Source of the DNA: an uncultured Bacteroides sp.
GTDB lineage: Bacteria > Bacillota > Clostridia > Lachnospirales > Lachnospiraceae
Direction: 5' to 3'
Length of the DNA stretch: 64,000 bases
NCBI GenBank assembly: GCA_945913015.1
Contig: CAMECH010000001.1
Span: 1-64,000, forward strand
Shown one piece after another: positions 20,050 through 30,174 of this stretch. The position numbers were made by a program, and so were the translations under genes. Each line of letters begins with the position of its first letter. The stretch's first letter is position 1. A model generated the notes under the pieces. That model saw nothing but the letters and a program-made list of their open reading frames with translations. It did no database searches and was not told the DNA's origin.

Positions 20050-21036
20050 TTAAAAAGAAAATATCTCATCTAACATGCGCAGCGTCCTGAAATTCCCCTT
20101 TGCCGTCATATCTCCTGACATGAATGCCCTCTGAAATGTCATTCTTCCATATACTATATCATCAAACACTGCCTGATTAAGTTTTCCTACAACATCAGCT
20201 TCCTTTTTTTCACCTACATTCACTTCAAGCAGGCTGCCCTTCACATTCAGGTTTATATTCTTATCCTTATCACTAATCATAAGCAGATAAGTTGCGTTAA
20301 ATCCTTCTTTCCCAACGAAATGTGAATTAAGTGACGAAACATAGTAATCATCTCCGCCACGCTCCTCATCATCAAGCATCTCCATAAACATGCCTGCAAG
20401 TTCCTGTATATCCTGCTTCTGCTTTGCCACAAAATTGTCATCTGCCACAAATTTTGAAAGTTGCTCGCTCTCCTGAGGCGTAAGCTGTATTGTCTCCTTA
20501 ATAAGTGCACGTTTTACTGCCGGCCAGCTTGAAGGCATAACCTTAACTTTTTGTGAAACCGTACGGTACACATTCTCCGCCGTCTTTTCAATTATCGCGA
20601 TACTGTCATCATTAAATTCAAATCCGGCGTCCTCATTAATATATGCGCACAAACCATTCATCGCCTTGCCGCCAAGAATCTCCCACGCATTGACAAGAGT
20701 CATCTGTGCTTCTCGCTCTCCGTATGTTTTGGCTGTAACAACCGGGAACATATAAATCGAAGCAATCTTTTCCTTGTCACCATACAGCCAGCACGCATCC
20801 AGAAATTCATGCATCAGACCGCCAATTCCAAACCACTCAACAGTTGAGGCAAGAATTACTGCATCCGCCTCCTTAAGCGTCTGCGGCAGAGTCGTTATGG
20901 AATTTCTCATCTCATGCAGGTCGTAGCGTTTTACATTCACCTTAAGTTCATCAAGCACTTCCTGCATCTTATTCAGCACAAAAAGCGTCGGGTCATCTAT
21001 CATTCCTCGTCCGCCATAATATATATTAACATTCAT
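20050..21036 (-). CDS. Flavodoxin/NAD(P)H-dependent oxidoreductase with C-terminal SCP2 sterol-carrier-like domain
   Basis: Start revised to MNVNIYYGGRGM; N-terminal ADAVILASTVEWFGIGGLMHEFLDACW, C-terminal SCP2-like region. Confidence 0.65.
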   Translation of the reverse strand: MNVNIYYGGRGMIDDPTLFVLNKMQEVLDELKVNVKRYDLHEMRNSITTLPQTLKEADAVILASTVEWFGIGGLMHEFLDACWLYGDKEKIASIYMFPVVTAKTYGEREAQMTLVNAWEILGGKAMNGLCAYINEDAGFEFNDDSIAIIEKTAENVYRTVSQKVKVMPSSWPAVKRALIKETIQLTPQESEQLSKFVADDNFVAKQKQDIQELAGMFMEMLDDEERGGDDYYVSSLNSHFVGKEGFNATYLLMISDKDKNINLNVKGSLLEVNVGEKKEADVVGKLNQAVFDDIVYGRMTFQRAFMSGDMTAKGNFRTLRMLDEIFSF

Positions 21037-21135
21037 ACCGCTAGTCCTCCACTGACACAAAGCCGGATTTATATTAAGGATAGCATATATGATAAAAATT
21101 TACAAGGACAGCACAATTTTGTCTGCTGCCTATAT

Positions 21136-22479
21136 TTACATCACCACTCTGTATTCCGAAGATGCGAGCACCACTATGTCTCCGTCACGCAGCACCTGCT
21201 TCTCCTCCGGCACAAGTCTCCTGTCATTTACAAATGTTCCGTTTGTTGAGAATAAATCCTGTATGTAGCAGTTATTGTCGATATCCTTATCAATTCTTGC
21301 ATGCATCCGGCTCACAAACGGCTGCTGTACAACCACATCTGCCGCTGTGCCTGCACATCCCAGCACACACGGAAGTTTTTCAATATAAATACTGTCATTT
21401 ATGTGACCATTGGCACTTTCCAGTTCGAGAATACATTTCCTTTTTATGACCTGTGAAAGAAGCATTGTTGTATTCTCTTCAGAAAAATTGTGTTCTGAAA
21501 TATCGTTATTGTAATTGCTATCTGCACCATCAATACCACAATTGTGTTCCAAACCTTTTTCACACATATTTGTATCATTTTTCTCCTCTGAAAATGAATA
21601 CGGCACCTCCTCCGTTGTCTTTACCACCTTCGCAAATCTTGAAGCAGGTATTTTCTCAATGTGCATACCGAATTTATAAACACATGCAGCGACTACCGTG
21701 ATAATTACTGCCACCTGCAAAGGCACATCAACCGGAAGCTCTTTTGAAAAAATCTGGCTTAATACCGCAGCAAACACCGCCGTCGCTGATACTGACTTTA
21801 AAATCCTTCCTGCCTTTCCGGGATTAAATGTCTCCGTCTCAGTCTCCTGCTCAATATTTTCACTCATCACATCAGGAATTATATATTCTGTTTCAGTCTC
21901 TTTTCTTCCTTCCTCTTTTTCGCTGCCTGTTTCCGAATCATCCGCTGTAAGCTTTTCAATAATTACTCTTACGTCTGAATTTCCCCTTATCACATCCTGA
22001 TACGCCTCATAAAACCTTATCGTCTTATTCCTGTCACTGTGTTCCATGTGTTCCATCATAAATTCAAGCATATGGCGCAGTTCTTCTTCAAACCTTTCTT
22101 TTTTGCACGGAACATAAACAAAATATGCCTTTTTCTCAGCCGTATCAAACATTACGTACTGTGGATTCAGAATAATCCCATCTCTTTCAAGGAAAAACTC
22201 CTCCAGATCTTTTATGCTTTTGTCAAGGCATTGCAGAATTCTTACAATTTCATCAATTGTTACGTTATGAGTCTGGTAAAGCATTGCAATCGGTTTGTAC
22301 GCCTTTACGTTATAATGGTATTCCGTTATATTATCAATTACTCTTTCATGCATTGAAAGCAGACCCGTAATCTCATTGCAGGCAAGCATTTTCATCAGAT
22401 ACGGCGGCATTCCGTCCTGATTTGCGCAGGTAATTTTTAAATAGTTCACATTATTCTCTCTTACAAATGTTCCTTCCAT
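21136..22479 (-). CDS. FHA domain protein with DUF6382-like N-terminus
   Basis: C-terminal FHA: PCVLGCAGTAADVVVQQPFVSRMHARIDKDIDNNCYIQDLFSTNGTFVNDRRLVPEEKQVLRDGDIVVLASSEYRV. Confidence 0.85.
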   Translation of the reverse strand: MEGTFVRENNVNYLKITCANQDGMPPYLMKMLACNEITGLLSMHERVIDNITEYHYNVKAYKPIAMLYQTHNVTIDEIVRILQCLDKSIKDLEEFFLERDGIILNPQYVMFDTAEKKAYFVYVPCKKERFEEELRHMLEFMMEHMEHSDRNKTIRFYEAYQDVIRGNSDVRVIIEKLTADDSETGSEKEEGRKETETEYIIPDVMSENIEQETETETFNPGKAGRILKSVSATAVFAAVLSQIFSKELPVDVPLQVAVIITVVAACVYKFGMHIEKIPASRFAKVVKTTEEVPYSFSEEKNDTNMCEKGLEHNCGIDGADSNYNNDISEHNFSEENTTMLLSQVIKRKCILELESANGHINDSIYIEKLPCVLGCAGTAADVVVQQPFVSRMHARIDKDIDNNCYIQDLFSTNGTFVNDRRLVPEEKQVLRDGDIVVLASSEYRVVM

Positions 22480-22492
22480 TTTCCGTCACTCC

Positions 22493-22921
22493 TTACTCAA
22501 GCGCATTTCTTACTGCATTCACCATTCTTATAAAATCATCCGGAGCACTCTTTTTAACACTTGAAGATGTACCAATGGATTTTTTATTTAAAATGCGCGC
22601 TATTAGCGGGCCACTCTTCCCTTCGCAACTTACGGTCACCTTATTCTTTTCTTCTTCGATTGATATTTCTAATTTATTTAATGCAATTGTCTTATCCTTA
22701 AGATAATCTGTTCCGGATTTTTCAAGGTTGTTATTTTCCTTTGAATTCTCATTTTCTTTGCCGCTCTTAAGTTCAGCCATCATTGCAATTTTAAATGCCG
22801 TGCATTTTGCGACAGCCGTGTCATGAATGAAAAAATCAAGCATGATGAGTGAAACTACAATCATGACAAACATTGGTATAATAACTGAGTTTTCAATCGT
22901 ATATGATGCTTTTAGACGAAT
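22493..22921 (-). CDS. TadE-like pilus-associated membrane protein
   Basis: LKASYTIENSVIIPMFVMIVVSLIMLDFFIHDTAVAK; N-terminal pseudopilin-like segment. Start uncertain (possible ATT); the 23113 ORF start overlaps the peptidase gene. Confidence 0.55.
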   Translation of the reverse strand: MRLKASYTIENSVIIPMFVMIVVSLIMLDFFIHDTAVAKCTAFKIAMMAELKSGKENENSKENNNLEKSGTDYLKDKTIALNKLEISIEEEKNKVTVSCEGKSGPLIARILNKKSIGTSSSVKKSAPDDFIRMVNAVRNALE

Positions 22922-23367
22922 GCTATCACCCCCACAAAACCCGCAAGCAAAAATGGTACAAATGCTGTCTGTTGTCCTTTTTTTACTCTGCCTGTAATAA
23001 GCAGAACAGACAGCACCGCTGCGGCAGCCGTACTTCCAATTACAAGTGTCATAAATGACACAAAACCTCCAAGCCACATTCCAATCACAGCAAGAACTAC
23101 TCCATCCCCGCATCCAATCTTCTGTTTTGAAATAAAACTCATCAGCAGTATAAGCGCACCTGTCACACAGCCGGCACTCATCTGTGCAATCCCCATTCTT
23201 CCCGACACAAGATTAAATGCTAAAGCCGCCAAAAGCGCACCCATACAGAACCACAGTGACACTGTCCTTTTTTTGTAATCAACCATTGCCTCTATTCCAA
23301 GAAACAGAAGCACAATCGCTGTTATCACCTGTTCATTGTCTATATTTCCAATAATTATTTCTTCCAT
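22912..23367 (-). CDS. A24 family prepilin peptidase (TadV/CpaA-like), copy 1
   Basis: GIEAMVDYKKRTVS and IGCGDGVVLAVIGMWLG aspartyl motifs, TM-rich; start likely MEEIIIGN. Confidence 0.75.
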   Translation of the reverse strand: MEEIIIGNIDNEQVITAIVLLFLGIEAMVDYKKRTVSLWFCMGALLAALAFNLVSGRMGIAQMSAGCVTGALILLMSFISKQKIGCGDGVVLAVIGMWLGGFVSFMTLVIGSTAAAAVLSVLLITGRVKKGQQTAFVPFLLAGFVGVIAFV

Positions 23368-23440
23368 TTTTCTCCCGATATTCAACATATATTGCTCTCA
23401 TGATTAATAAAGTTTTACCATCTGACTGCATCTTTCAAAG

Positions 23441-24427
23441 TTATTCTGACAGTGCGCATTTACTGCACTTTTTCATATCTGCCACAGAAGATTTTAAAAC
23501 TTTCATAACGCAGCGGCTGACTTTAGGACATTTTTCCGACACATGCCACCTATTGCCATACGATGTTATGTAGAGACTGCTATCCTGCTTCATCTTTCCG
23601 ACACAATACTCACACCGGTAGTATTTCTCTCCGTTTTCATTACGTTTATCCGCAATCTGCTGCGCCCCCACCTTTTGCAGTGACGGCTTAAGATATGTAC
23701 AACTGCGGTTTGTGTGATATACCGTTCCGCCTGATGTTACATAAACATATTCATTATTCTGACTGTCAGATGCTCCGCTCTTACTTACTCCGCTGCAGTC
23801 ATCGCTTCCAAGCCATGCCGTCACAACTGCACGTTGTGTAAAATTTTTCAGCGCAATACCGAATATATCAAACGGATTTTTCAGTACATATCTTACTTCA
23901 AGCACGATATCATCATTGCCCTCCATTACTTTGGAACCAAGCATTATATATCCGGCATTACCCCCTGCTATTCCTGACTTTTTGGCATAATCTGTACCTA
24001 TTTCCTGAATAAACATTGCCTGTATTGCTGCCACGGAAAAACCTTTTTCAAGCCATGCTACAACCTCTTCATCTTTACTGTTAAGTTTTTTACTGTCATT
24101 TAATCCCTTTTCCATGCAATCCTGAAGATATACATACTTTGCGATTTTCCGGCTCTCATTGTACAGGCTTTCCTGAACATGCACCTGTACCAATATCATC
24201 TGCATAATGTACATCACCGCCATAACCGCATATATAAAAAATGGTATTACAAGTGATGCTTCCACTGTCGCGGAAGCTGATAAGCATGCCCCCTGTATGT
24301 TGGGCAAAACAATACGTGAATCATCTTCCAAGCTTTGAATTGGGCTTTGTTCCTTATTTTCCTTATGGTTTATAAATATTTTCTTTTCAGCAGTTGCTAT
24401 CGTTGATTCAAGGGACACACTTATCAC
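23441..24427 (-). CDS. TadE-like protein with C-terminal Cys-rich tandem motifs
   Basis: SASATVEASLVIPFFIYAVMAVMYIMQMILVQ (TadE-like) plus C-terminal VYHTNRSCTYL...YRCEYC and RWHVSEKCPKV...CSKC. Confidence 0.7.
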   Translation of the reverse strand: MISVSLESTIATAEKKIFINHKENKEQSPIQSLEDDSRIVLPNIQGACLSASATVEASLVIPFFIYAVMAVMYIMQMILVQVHVQESLYNESRKIAKYVYLQDCMEKGLNDSKKLNSKDEEVVAWLEKGFSVAAIQAMFIQEIGTDYAKKSGIAGGNAGYIMLGSKVMEGNDDIVLEVRYVLKNPFDIFGIALKNFTQRAVVTAWLGSDDCSGVSKSGASDSQNNEYVYVTSGGTVYHTNRSCTYLKPSLQKVGAQQIADKRNENGEKYYRCEYCVGKMKQDSSLYITSYGNRWHVSEKCPKVSRCVMKVLKSSVADMKKCSKCALSE

Positions 24428-24469
24428 CTCCCGCGACCTATATTAATCAGACATTTGCAGTCCTTATAT

Positions 24470-26578
24470 TCAGTAGCTGTAACTTACAGGTTGCACATAA
24501 AATTTTCCTTTTCCGTACCCGCCGAGTTTAAATGTTATATCAGCCCCGAGTGCATTAAGCTGATTTTTCATCCTGAAATCAGCAAAACCGTTTTTTATCA
24601 TCCACAGCTCAATCTGCGCCATTGTTCTGAAGTATTTGTGGCTGTCTTTTTCCATAAGAAGAAGCACTCTCAGAAAGTGCTCATAATCAAGTCCTTTATC
24701 GCTCTTCTTTTCGTTGTTTTCAAGCTGCATTGACATAAGGCCTTCAAGACTCAGATTCCAGTTCGCGGCACTTTTTGTAAGTTCAGCTCTGCCTCCGTCA
24801 AGAAGCTGCCTTATTTCAACAAGCGATTCAGCATATGCCCAAAGTGCCATAATTGCATACTGTCCGATTGTTACCAGTGCAGGCATTCCGGTGAATCCAA
24901 ACAGCGTAAAGGCAAGCGCATAGCACTCCTCCTTTTTCGCCGCGTCGGTAAAAAGGTATATCAGATTTGTACATTCCCGTATTCCCGACAAAGATAGTAC
25001 CGTCATGAAAAGATTGTCATAATCCGAGTCACAGCCGTTAAGTATGTATTCAACCTGATAATCAAGGAAACTTTCTTTTAAATGTGCATCTTTTTTACCT
25101 GTTACATCTTTATAGCTTGTAAAATGCATAAGCACATACTCATTATATAAAATATTATTTTTTATCTCTGTAAGCATACTGTCATAATGAGGCAAAGCAT
25201 CATCCTGCAGAGTATCTGCGAGATTGTATGACGGAATTTTCTTATCGGAAATTGCTGACACATCCCCGACTACAATTCCCATAATTCCCTTGCTCAGTAC
25301 ATTTCTCATACTCGTAAGCAGCTTTTTATTTGCAGAAGAGGATTTAAAATCAACATTAGAATAATTAAATTCCAGTGCTGAGTAATCGATTGCATTTACA
25401 GTTGATACCGCATATTCTGCTTCATTCCATATTCCGGAATAGTCGTCTCTGTCATAACATTCGCGCATACTTTCTGCATATTTTTCAAGCGTCATAAAAT
25501 ACGGAAGCATATCTCTCAATGCTATCTGCATAAGCTTCACATCGCACATTGCATCATCCGTTGAAAATGCCTTAATTTTCTTTATATCCTCTGAAAGTCC
25601 GTTGGCTATATCATTCCCGATGGTGTTTCTGCTCTTTTCAATATTCTTTTCGGTAGCTGCCGCTCTGCCTTCAATTGTGTTTTGTGCAGAAATGTACATA
25701 TTGCAGACTTCAATTGCATCCTCACATTTTGTAACCGCATCCCCGGTCAATTCCTCAAAATCTGAAATTTCAGAGGAAAGTGCCGATTCAATTCTTCGTA
25801 TTGTTCCCTGAGGTGTATCCTCATCCGCATTATACAAATCATCCGCATCTTCTTTAATATCCTCAAGCAGCGCTTTTACATCAGTATAATGATTTTTCAT
25901 AGCCGAAAATACCCGTGCATCCTTTACATATACACTCTGTGCATATACCTCATCCGGACATAATTTTTTGACAAATCCGCATGTGACCGGTACAGGCTGC
26001 CCACCACTGCATTTCAGAAAACCATTTTCATTGTCAAGCCCCTCTACCAAAGAAATCAATTCCAGAATTAAAGCATCAATTTTAGAAACATCTTCCTCAC
26101 ATTCTGTAATTTCACTTATAAGCTCCCCTGTCTTCTTCTCTTTTTCAAGCTGCTTTTCATGACCCATGAGCATCTGTGAAAATTCACTGAATATGCCGTG
26201 TTGCATATACTTTAATACCTCTTTTGCAAATGGTGCTCCCCCATTATCCACAGGTGACTCTTTATCCGTAATTTCAACAGACTGCACAACGGCTTTTCCA
26301 AAGCCTGTGTCATTAACACAATTTTCGCATGCCTTGTTAAATATTGCAGAGCCGATTGATTCAGACGAAGGCAGCAGAAGAATATTAAATTTGTCAGCAA
26401 GCGGTCTTGAATAATTGGCAAATACCGATTCCATTGCAAGATTGGCAGCCATATTTGCCCTGACTTTCACTGCCGTATCGACAGCCGAGCGTATTGTTGC
26501 ACATATAAGCGACATTACAATAACTATTGTAAGTGCTGCCAAAACCGTTATCTGTGCCTTCATCCGAATCTCTTTCAT
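24470..26578 (-). CDS. DUF5702-like Tad-locus membrane protein
   Basis: 702 aa; N-terminal AQITVLAALTIVIVMSLICATIRSAVDTAVKVRANMAANLAMESVFANYSRPLADKFNIL; Tad context. Confidence 0.7.
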   Translation of the reverse strand: MKEIRMKAQITVLAALTIVIVMSLICATIRSAVDTAVKVRANMAANLAMESVFANYSRPLADKFNILLLPSSESIGSAIFNKACENCVNDTGFGKAVVQSVEITDKESPVDNGGAPFAKEVLKYMQHGIFSEFSQMLMGHEKQLEKEKKTGELISEITECEEDVSKIDALILELISLVEGLDNENGFLKCSGGQPVPVTCGFVKKLCPDEVYAQSVYVKDARVFSAMKNHYTDVKALLEDIKEDADDLYNADEDTPQGTIRRIESALSSEISDFEELTGDAVTKCEDAIEVCNMYISAQNTIEGRAAATEKNIEKSRNTIGNDIANGLSEDIKKIKAFSTDDAMCDVKLMQIALRDMLPYFMTLEKYAESMRECYDRDDYSGIWNEAEYAVSTVNAIDYSALEFNYSNVDFKSSSANKKLLTSMRNVLSKGIMGIVVGDVSAISDKKIPSYNLADTLQDDALPHYDSMLTEIKNNILYNEYVLMHFTSYKDVTGKKDAHLKESFLDYQVEYILNGCDSDYDNLFMTVLSLSGIRECTNLIYLFTDAAKKEECYALAFTLFGFTGMPALVTIGQYAIMALWAYAESLVEIRQLLDGGRAELTKSAANWNLSLEGLMSMQLENNEKKSDKGLDYEHFLRVLLLMEKDSHKYFRTMAQIELWMIKNGFADFRMKNQLNALGADITFKLGGYGKGKFYVQPVSYSY

Positions 26579-26602
26579 CTTCCCCTCCCAAAAAATCTGA
26601 AA

Positions 26603-26773
26603 TTAAATCTGATTTGCCTGACTTGTCATTTTTGACAAAATAGAATTGACTAATGATGTTATCTGCCTCTTGAAAATAACCACAAGTCCGATAAGAACAA
26701 TTATGATAAGAATTATCTCGACAACACCCATTCCTTCCTCGTCTTCAATAAAATTTCTCACTGCATCCGGCAT
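26603..26773 (-). CDS. Flp-type (type IVb) pilin, 56 aa, not in supplied ORF track
   Basis: Translation MPDAVRNFIEDEEGMGVVEIILIIIVLIGLVVIFKRQITSLVNSILSKMTSQANQI; RBS GGGAGGAGG; Flp-like GMGVVEIILIIIVLIGLVVIFK. Confidence 0.85.
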   Translation of the reverse strand: MPDAVRNFIEDEEGMGVVEIILIIIVLIGLVVIFKRQITSLVNSILSKMTSQANQI

Positions 26774-26787
26774 AAGCTTCCTCCTCC

Positions 26788-28095
26788 CTACATTTGAAAT
26801 GACATGACTGCCGGCACCATTACGATGACCATTACTATCATCAGCATAAGAATCATCGGCAGTAATAATTTTGTTCCTGCCTCCTCTCCCATCTGACGTG
26901 CCAGATTTTTGCGCTGTTCAAAAGCTTCTGCCGATTCCTGTTCCAGAAGTTCCGACAACCCCTTTGTTCCTTTCCTGACATTCTGTTCAAGTAATGTGCC
27001 GAGTTTACGATATTCCTTTGTGTCACACCTCCTTCCAAATTCTCTGTATGCAGTTTTCTCAGATACACCTGCCTGAATGCATCTTACTGTTGTAAGCATT
27101 TCTTCATAGGCAAATCTTATATCCTTCTGCCGCTTTTTCCGGTAATCAAAAGCTATCTTTTCCCATGCTCGCTGTACAGACATCCCTGCCCCTATAAGAA
27201 GCGTAAGTTTTGATACAACCTCGGAATAATCGTACTGAAGCTGCTTTTTACGGGCTTTTAAAGTCTTGCGCTTTTGATCCTCTCTTGCGGCAATTACCGC
27301 AAGAGCTGCCGCCACACCTCCTGCCGCAATTAGCGGTGTGCTGCTTTTTTCATCCTGCGAATATCTGATTCTGTGTCCGTCAACATCTGACGGAAGCTCT
27401 ACCTTATCGCTATATTCATTGTCACTTAAGACCTTATTAACTGCACTGTCCACGCTGCTCCACAGTCCTTTGCTGCCTGTAAATTCCGGTTTCACCACTT
27501 TAATATCAAATGTATACTCTGCTTCGTATTCCCCGCATTTCATAATTGCAGTAAGCTGCACATTTTCGCCGTTTTCAGCAACATTTCCCACATCCACCCT
27601 TCCGTCAAAATTAACCGTTTCATAATTGTCGGAATACCACTCAACCAAGACCTTGTATTCCGGAAGTTCTGTCATGAGATTTAAGTCACTGCTTACATTT
27701 TCAAGAGAACTATTCTCACCTGCCATATTCTCAAAAATATATCCGTATGCCTTTGTAAAATTATCAGCCGCCTCCTCTTTCGTAAGCTTTCTTGGATTTA
27801 CCACTACATCAAACGAATGGCTTTCCTCCTCTTCGTCCGCAGACGCATTAATATTTAACACAATCTGTCCCTGACTGTCCGACGGACGTATAATGTTTCC
27901 GTCCGCAAGATTACTGCTATCTCTCACAGTTTCTGAAAGCAGACAGAAGACCAGCGTAATTACCGCTGCAATTCCTATGACGACAATCCTGTACGACGCT
28001 TCAAAAGTCACGTTTATACCGAATCTTCCATGAACAAAAGACACACACTGTTCTGCAAGTCTTTCAAGCAATTTATTAATATCAAATGACTTCAT
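26788..28095 (-). CDS. Type II secretion F family protein (TadC-like)
   Basis: C-terminal T2SSF-like YSEVVSKLTLLIGAGMSVQRAWEKIAFDYRKKRQ... with hydrophobic C-terminus. Confidence 0.8.
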   Translation of the reverse strand: MKSFDINKLLERLAEQCVSFVHGRFGINVTFEASYRIVVIGIAAVITLVFCLLSETVRDSSNLADGNIIRPSDSQGQIVLNINASADEEEESHSFDVVVNPRKLTKEEAADNFTKAYGYIFENMAGENSSLENVSSDLNLMTELPEYKVLVEWYSDNYETVNFDGRVDVGNVAENGENVQLTAIMKCGEYEAEYTFDIKVVKPEFTGSKGLWSSVDSAVNKVLSDNEYSDKVELPSDVDGHRIRYSQDEKSSTPLIAAGGVAAALAVIAAREDQKRKTLKARKKQLQYDYSEVVSKLTLLIGAGMSVQRAWEKIAFDYRKKRQKDIRFAYEEMLTTVRCIQAGVSEKTAYREFGRRCDTKEYRKLGTLLEQNVRKGTKGLSELLEQESAEAFEQRKNLARQMGEEAGTKLLLPMILMLMIVMVIVMVPAVMSFQM

Positions 28096-28120
28096 TTTTT
28101 CATTCCCATCTTTGTAACTT

Positions 28121-28885
28121 CTATACCCTGATATCCGTTATTCTGCGTCCTGTCACAAATGCTGCCGCATAGACTATAAGGCACGCAGTCATCACAATAA
28201 TTCCTGTAATATTGCCATACAGCGGCTCAATAAATTCGGGCGATGTCAGGCGCAGATACAGAATAATTCCAAAAGGCACAATATTCATAACCGTCTGCTC
28301 CATTTTCTTTCCGCTGATTATCGTATTAATTTCTTTTGCGACCTCATTTTTATCACTTATTATGGCTGCCGTATTTCTGATTATTGCAATCAGATCACCT
28401 CCGCTTCGCTTGGCATATCTGAACACCTCGGCAAAGTACAGAATATCTTCCGCTTTGCTTTTTACGGCAAAATCCTCAAGTATATCCTCTATATTGTCGT
28501 TCTGCGACATTCTGTTGCAGATTATGCCGAATTCCTTTACTATTGCACTGTCTTCGCCATGCAGAACCGCCATTTCCTTTCTTGCCTCGCGAAATGCATT
28601 TTCAATTGAATATCCGACGTTAAGAGAAAATGAAACTGCTATAATTCCATCCTTGAATTCCTGTGCAAGCCGTTCTTCTTCCTTTCTTCTCTCCTCCTTA
28701 CGCTTTTGCTTTACATACACCGCAATCAATGGCGACAAAACCAGTGACGCAATCAGTGAATTGTAAAAAATTATTCCTACTGCACCAATAATTACTGCCG
28801 CCTGCAACACAAACAAAAATGTCTTTTTGTCAAAGCTTACTTTTTCCTTATGCCTGTTATTCACTTTCTTTAATATTCCAGTCAT
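28121..28885 (-). CDS. Type II secretion F family protein (TadB-like)
   Basis: DGIIAVSFSLNVGYSIENAFREARKEMAVLHG; FAEVFRYAKRSGGDLIAIIRNTAAIISDK. Confidence 0.88.
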   Translation of the reverse strand: MTGILKKVNNRHKEKVSFDKKTFLFVLQAAVIIGAVGIIFYNSLIASLVLSPLIAVYVKQKRKEERRKEEERLAQEFKDGIIAVSFSLNVGYSIENAFREARKEMAVLHGEDSAIVKEFGIICNRMSQNDNIEDILEDFAVKSKAEDILYFAEVFRYAKRSGGDLIAIIRNTAAIISDKNEVAKEINTIISGKKMEQTVMNIVPFGIILYLRLTSPEFIEPLYGNITGIIVMTACLIVYAAAFVTGRRITDIRV

Positions 28886-30113
28886 GAATACCCGCTGCCC
28901 TGAATTTTTCGACATTTACAACACTCCCAACTTTGCACAGCCGTCCGCAAACCCGTTCCCCGCTTTTTCCATCTTCTTTAAATTCGTACAGTGGGTTCAT
29001 GAGTATTTCTCCGTCACGGCATCCTGTTATTTCCACAATCTGCAACACCTTTCTCGACTTATCGCGCAGTCTTCCAAGATGCACAATAATGTCAATTGCT
29101 GAACCTATCTGGCTTCGTATTGCTGCAAGCGGCATGTCCATTCCCATTAAAACCATAGTCTCTATGCGGCTTAACATATCCCCTGCACTGTTGCTGTGAC
29201 CTGTGGAAAGACTCCCTTCCATACCTGTATTCATCGCCTGAAGCATATCAATTGCCTCAGCTCCCCTGATTTCACCGACAACTATTCTGTCCGGCCTCAT
29301 TCTGAGACAGGACTTAATCAAATCTCTTATTGTGACCGCATTGCTCCCCTCCATATTGGCGTTGCGTGTCTCAAGCCTCACAAGATTGCGCGGTGCTTTG
29401 TTTACATCATGAATCTGCAATTCTGCTGAATCCTCAATTGTTATTATTCTTTCATCCTCCGGGATATAATTAGACAATGCGTTAAGAAATGTTGTTTTTC
29501 CGGAACCTGTTCCGCCGCTTACAAAAATGTTATACCTTGCCTTTACGGCAAGCTGCATAAATCTTGCAGCCTCACTGCTAATCGAGCCTATTTCTATCAG
29601 ACGTTCAATTGTAAGCGGTATATCATAGAATTTTCTGATTGTTATTGCCGGACCGTCAATAGATATCGGATTCAGCACAATATTTACACGTGAACCGTCA
29701 CTAAGCCTTGTATCAAGAATAGGACTGGTTTCATTCACCATCCGGTTTGACCACGCAGCTATGCGCTGCGCCACATCTTCAAGCTCAGTCACCGAAGAAA
29801 AGCTTTTTTCCCACGGCACAATCCTTCCCGCCCTCTCAATAAAAATGTGCCGGTACCCATTTACCATAATTTCTGTTATGGAATCATCCTCAAGAAGCTC
29901 CTGCAATATTCCAAAACGCCGCATTGAGTTAAAGACACTTTTCTTAAGATACTCCCTTTGCAAAACCGGAATCATCATCTCTTTGCTGAGTTCTCCAAGC
30001 ACCTCATCAATAAGCTTTGTCAGTTCCTCCTCAGATACGTCGCTGCTTAAATCCATCCGTTCTCTCACAAGCGTCTTAAGCTTAAGTTCTGCATCAGACA
30101 CACTGCTGCCCAT
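28857..30113 (-). CDS. CpaF/TadA family ATPase
   Basis: Walker A FVSGGTGSGKTTFLNALSNYIP; RIITIEDSAELQI; RPDRIVVGEIRGAEAIDMLQAMNTGMEGSLSTGHSN. Confidence 0.96.
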   Translation of the reverse strand: MGSSVSDAELKLKTLVRERMDLSSDVSEEELTKLIDEVLGELSKEMMIPVLQREYLKKSVFNSMRRFGILQELLEDDSITEIMVNGYRHIFIERAGRIVPWEKSFSSVTELEDVAQRIAAWSNRMVNETSPILDTRLSDGSRVNIVLNPISIDGPAITIRKFYDIPLTIERLIEIGSISSEAARFMQLAVKARYNIFVSGGTGSGKTTFLNALSNYIPEDERIITIEDSAELQIHDVNKAPRNLVRLETRNANMEGSNAVTIRDLIKSCLRMRPDRIVVGEIRGAEAIDMLQAMNTGMEGSLSTGHSNSAGDMLSRIETMVLMGMDMPLAAIRSQIGSAIDIIVHLGRLRDKSRKVLQIVEITGCRDGEILMNPLYEFKEDGKSGERVCGRLCKVGSVVNVEKFRAAGIHDWNIKESE

Positions 30114-30174
30114 ATTTTTAATCTCCCCTCATTTTTGCACCACCTTTACAGGCATATTTTTCTAACTATATTTT

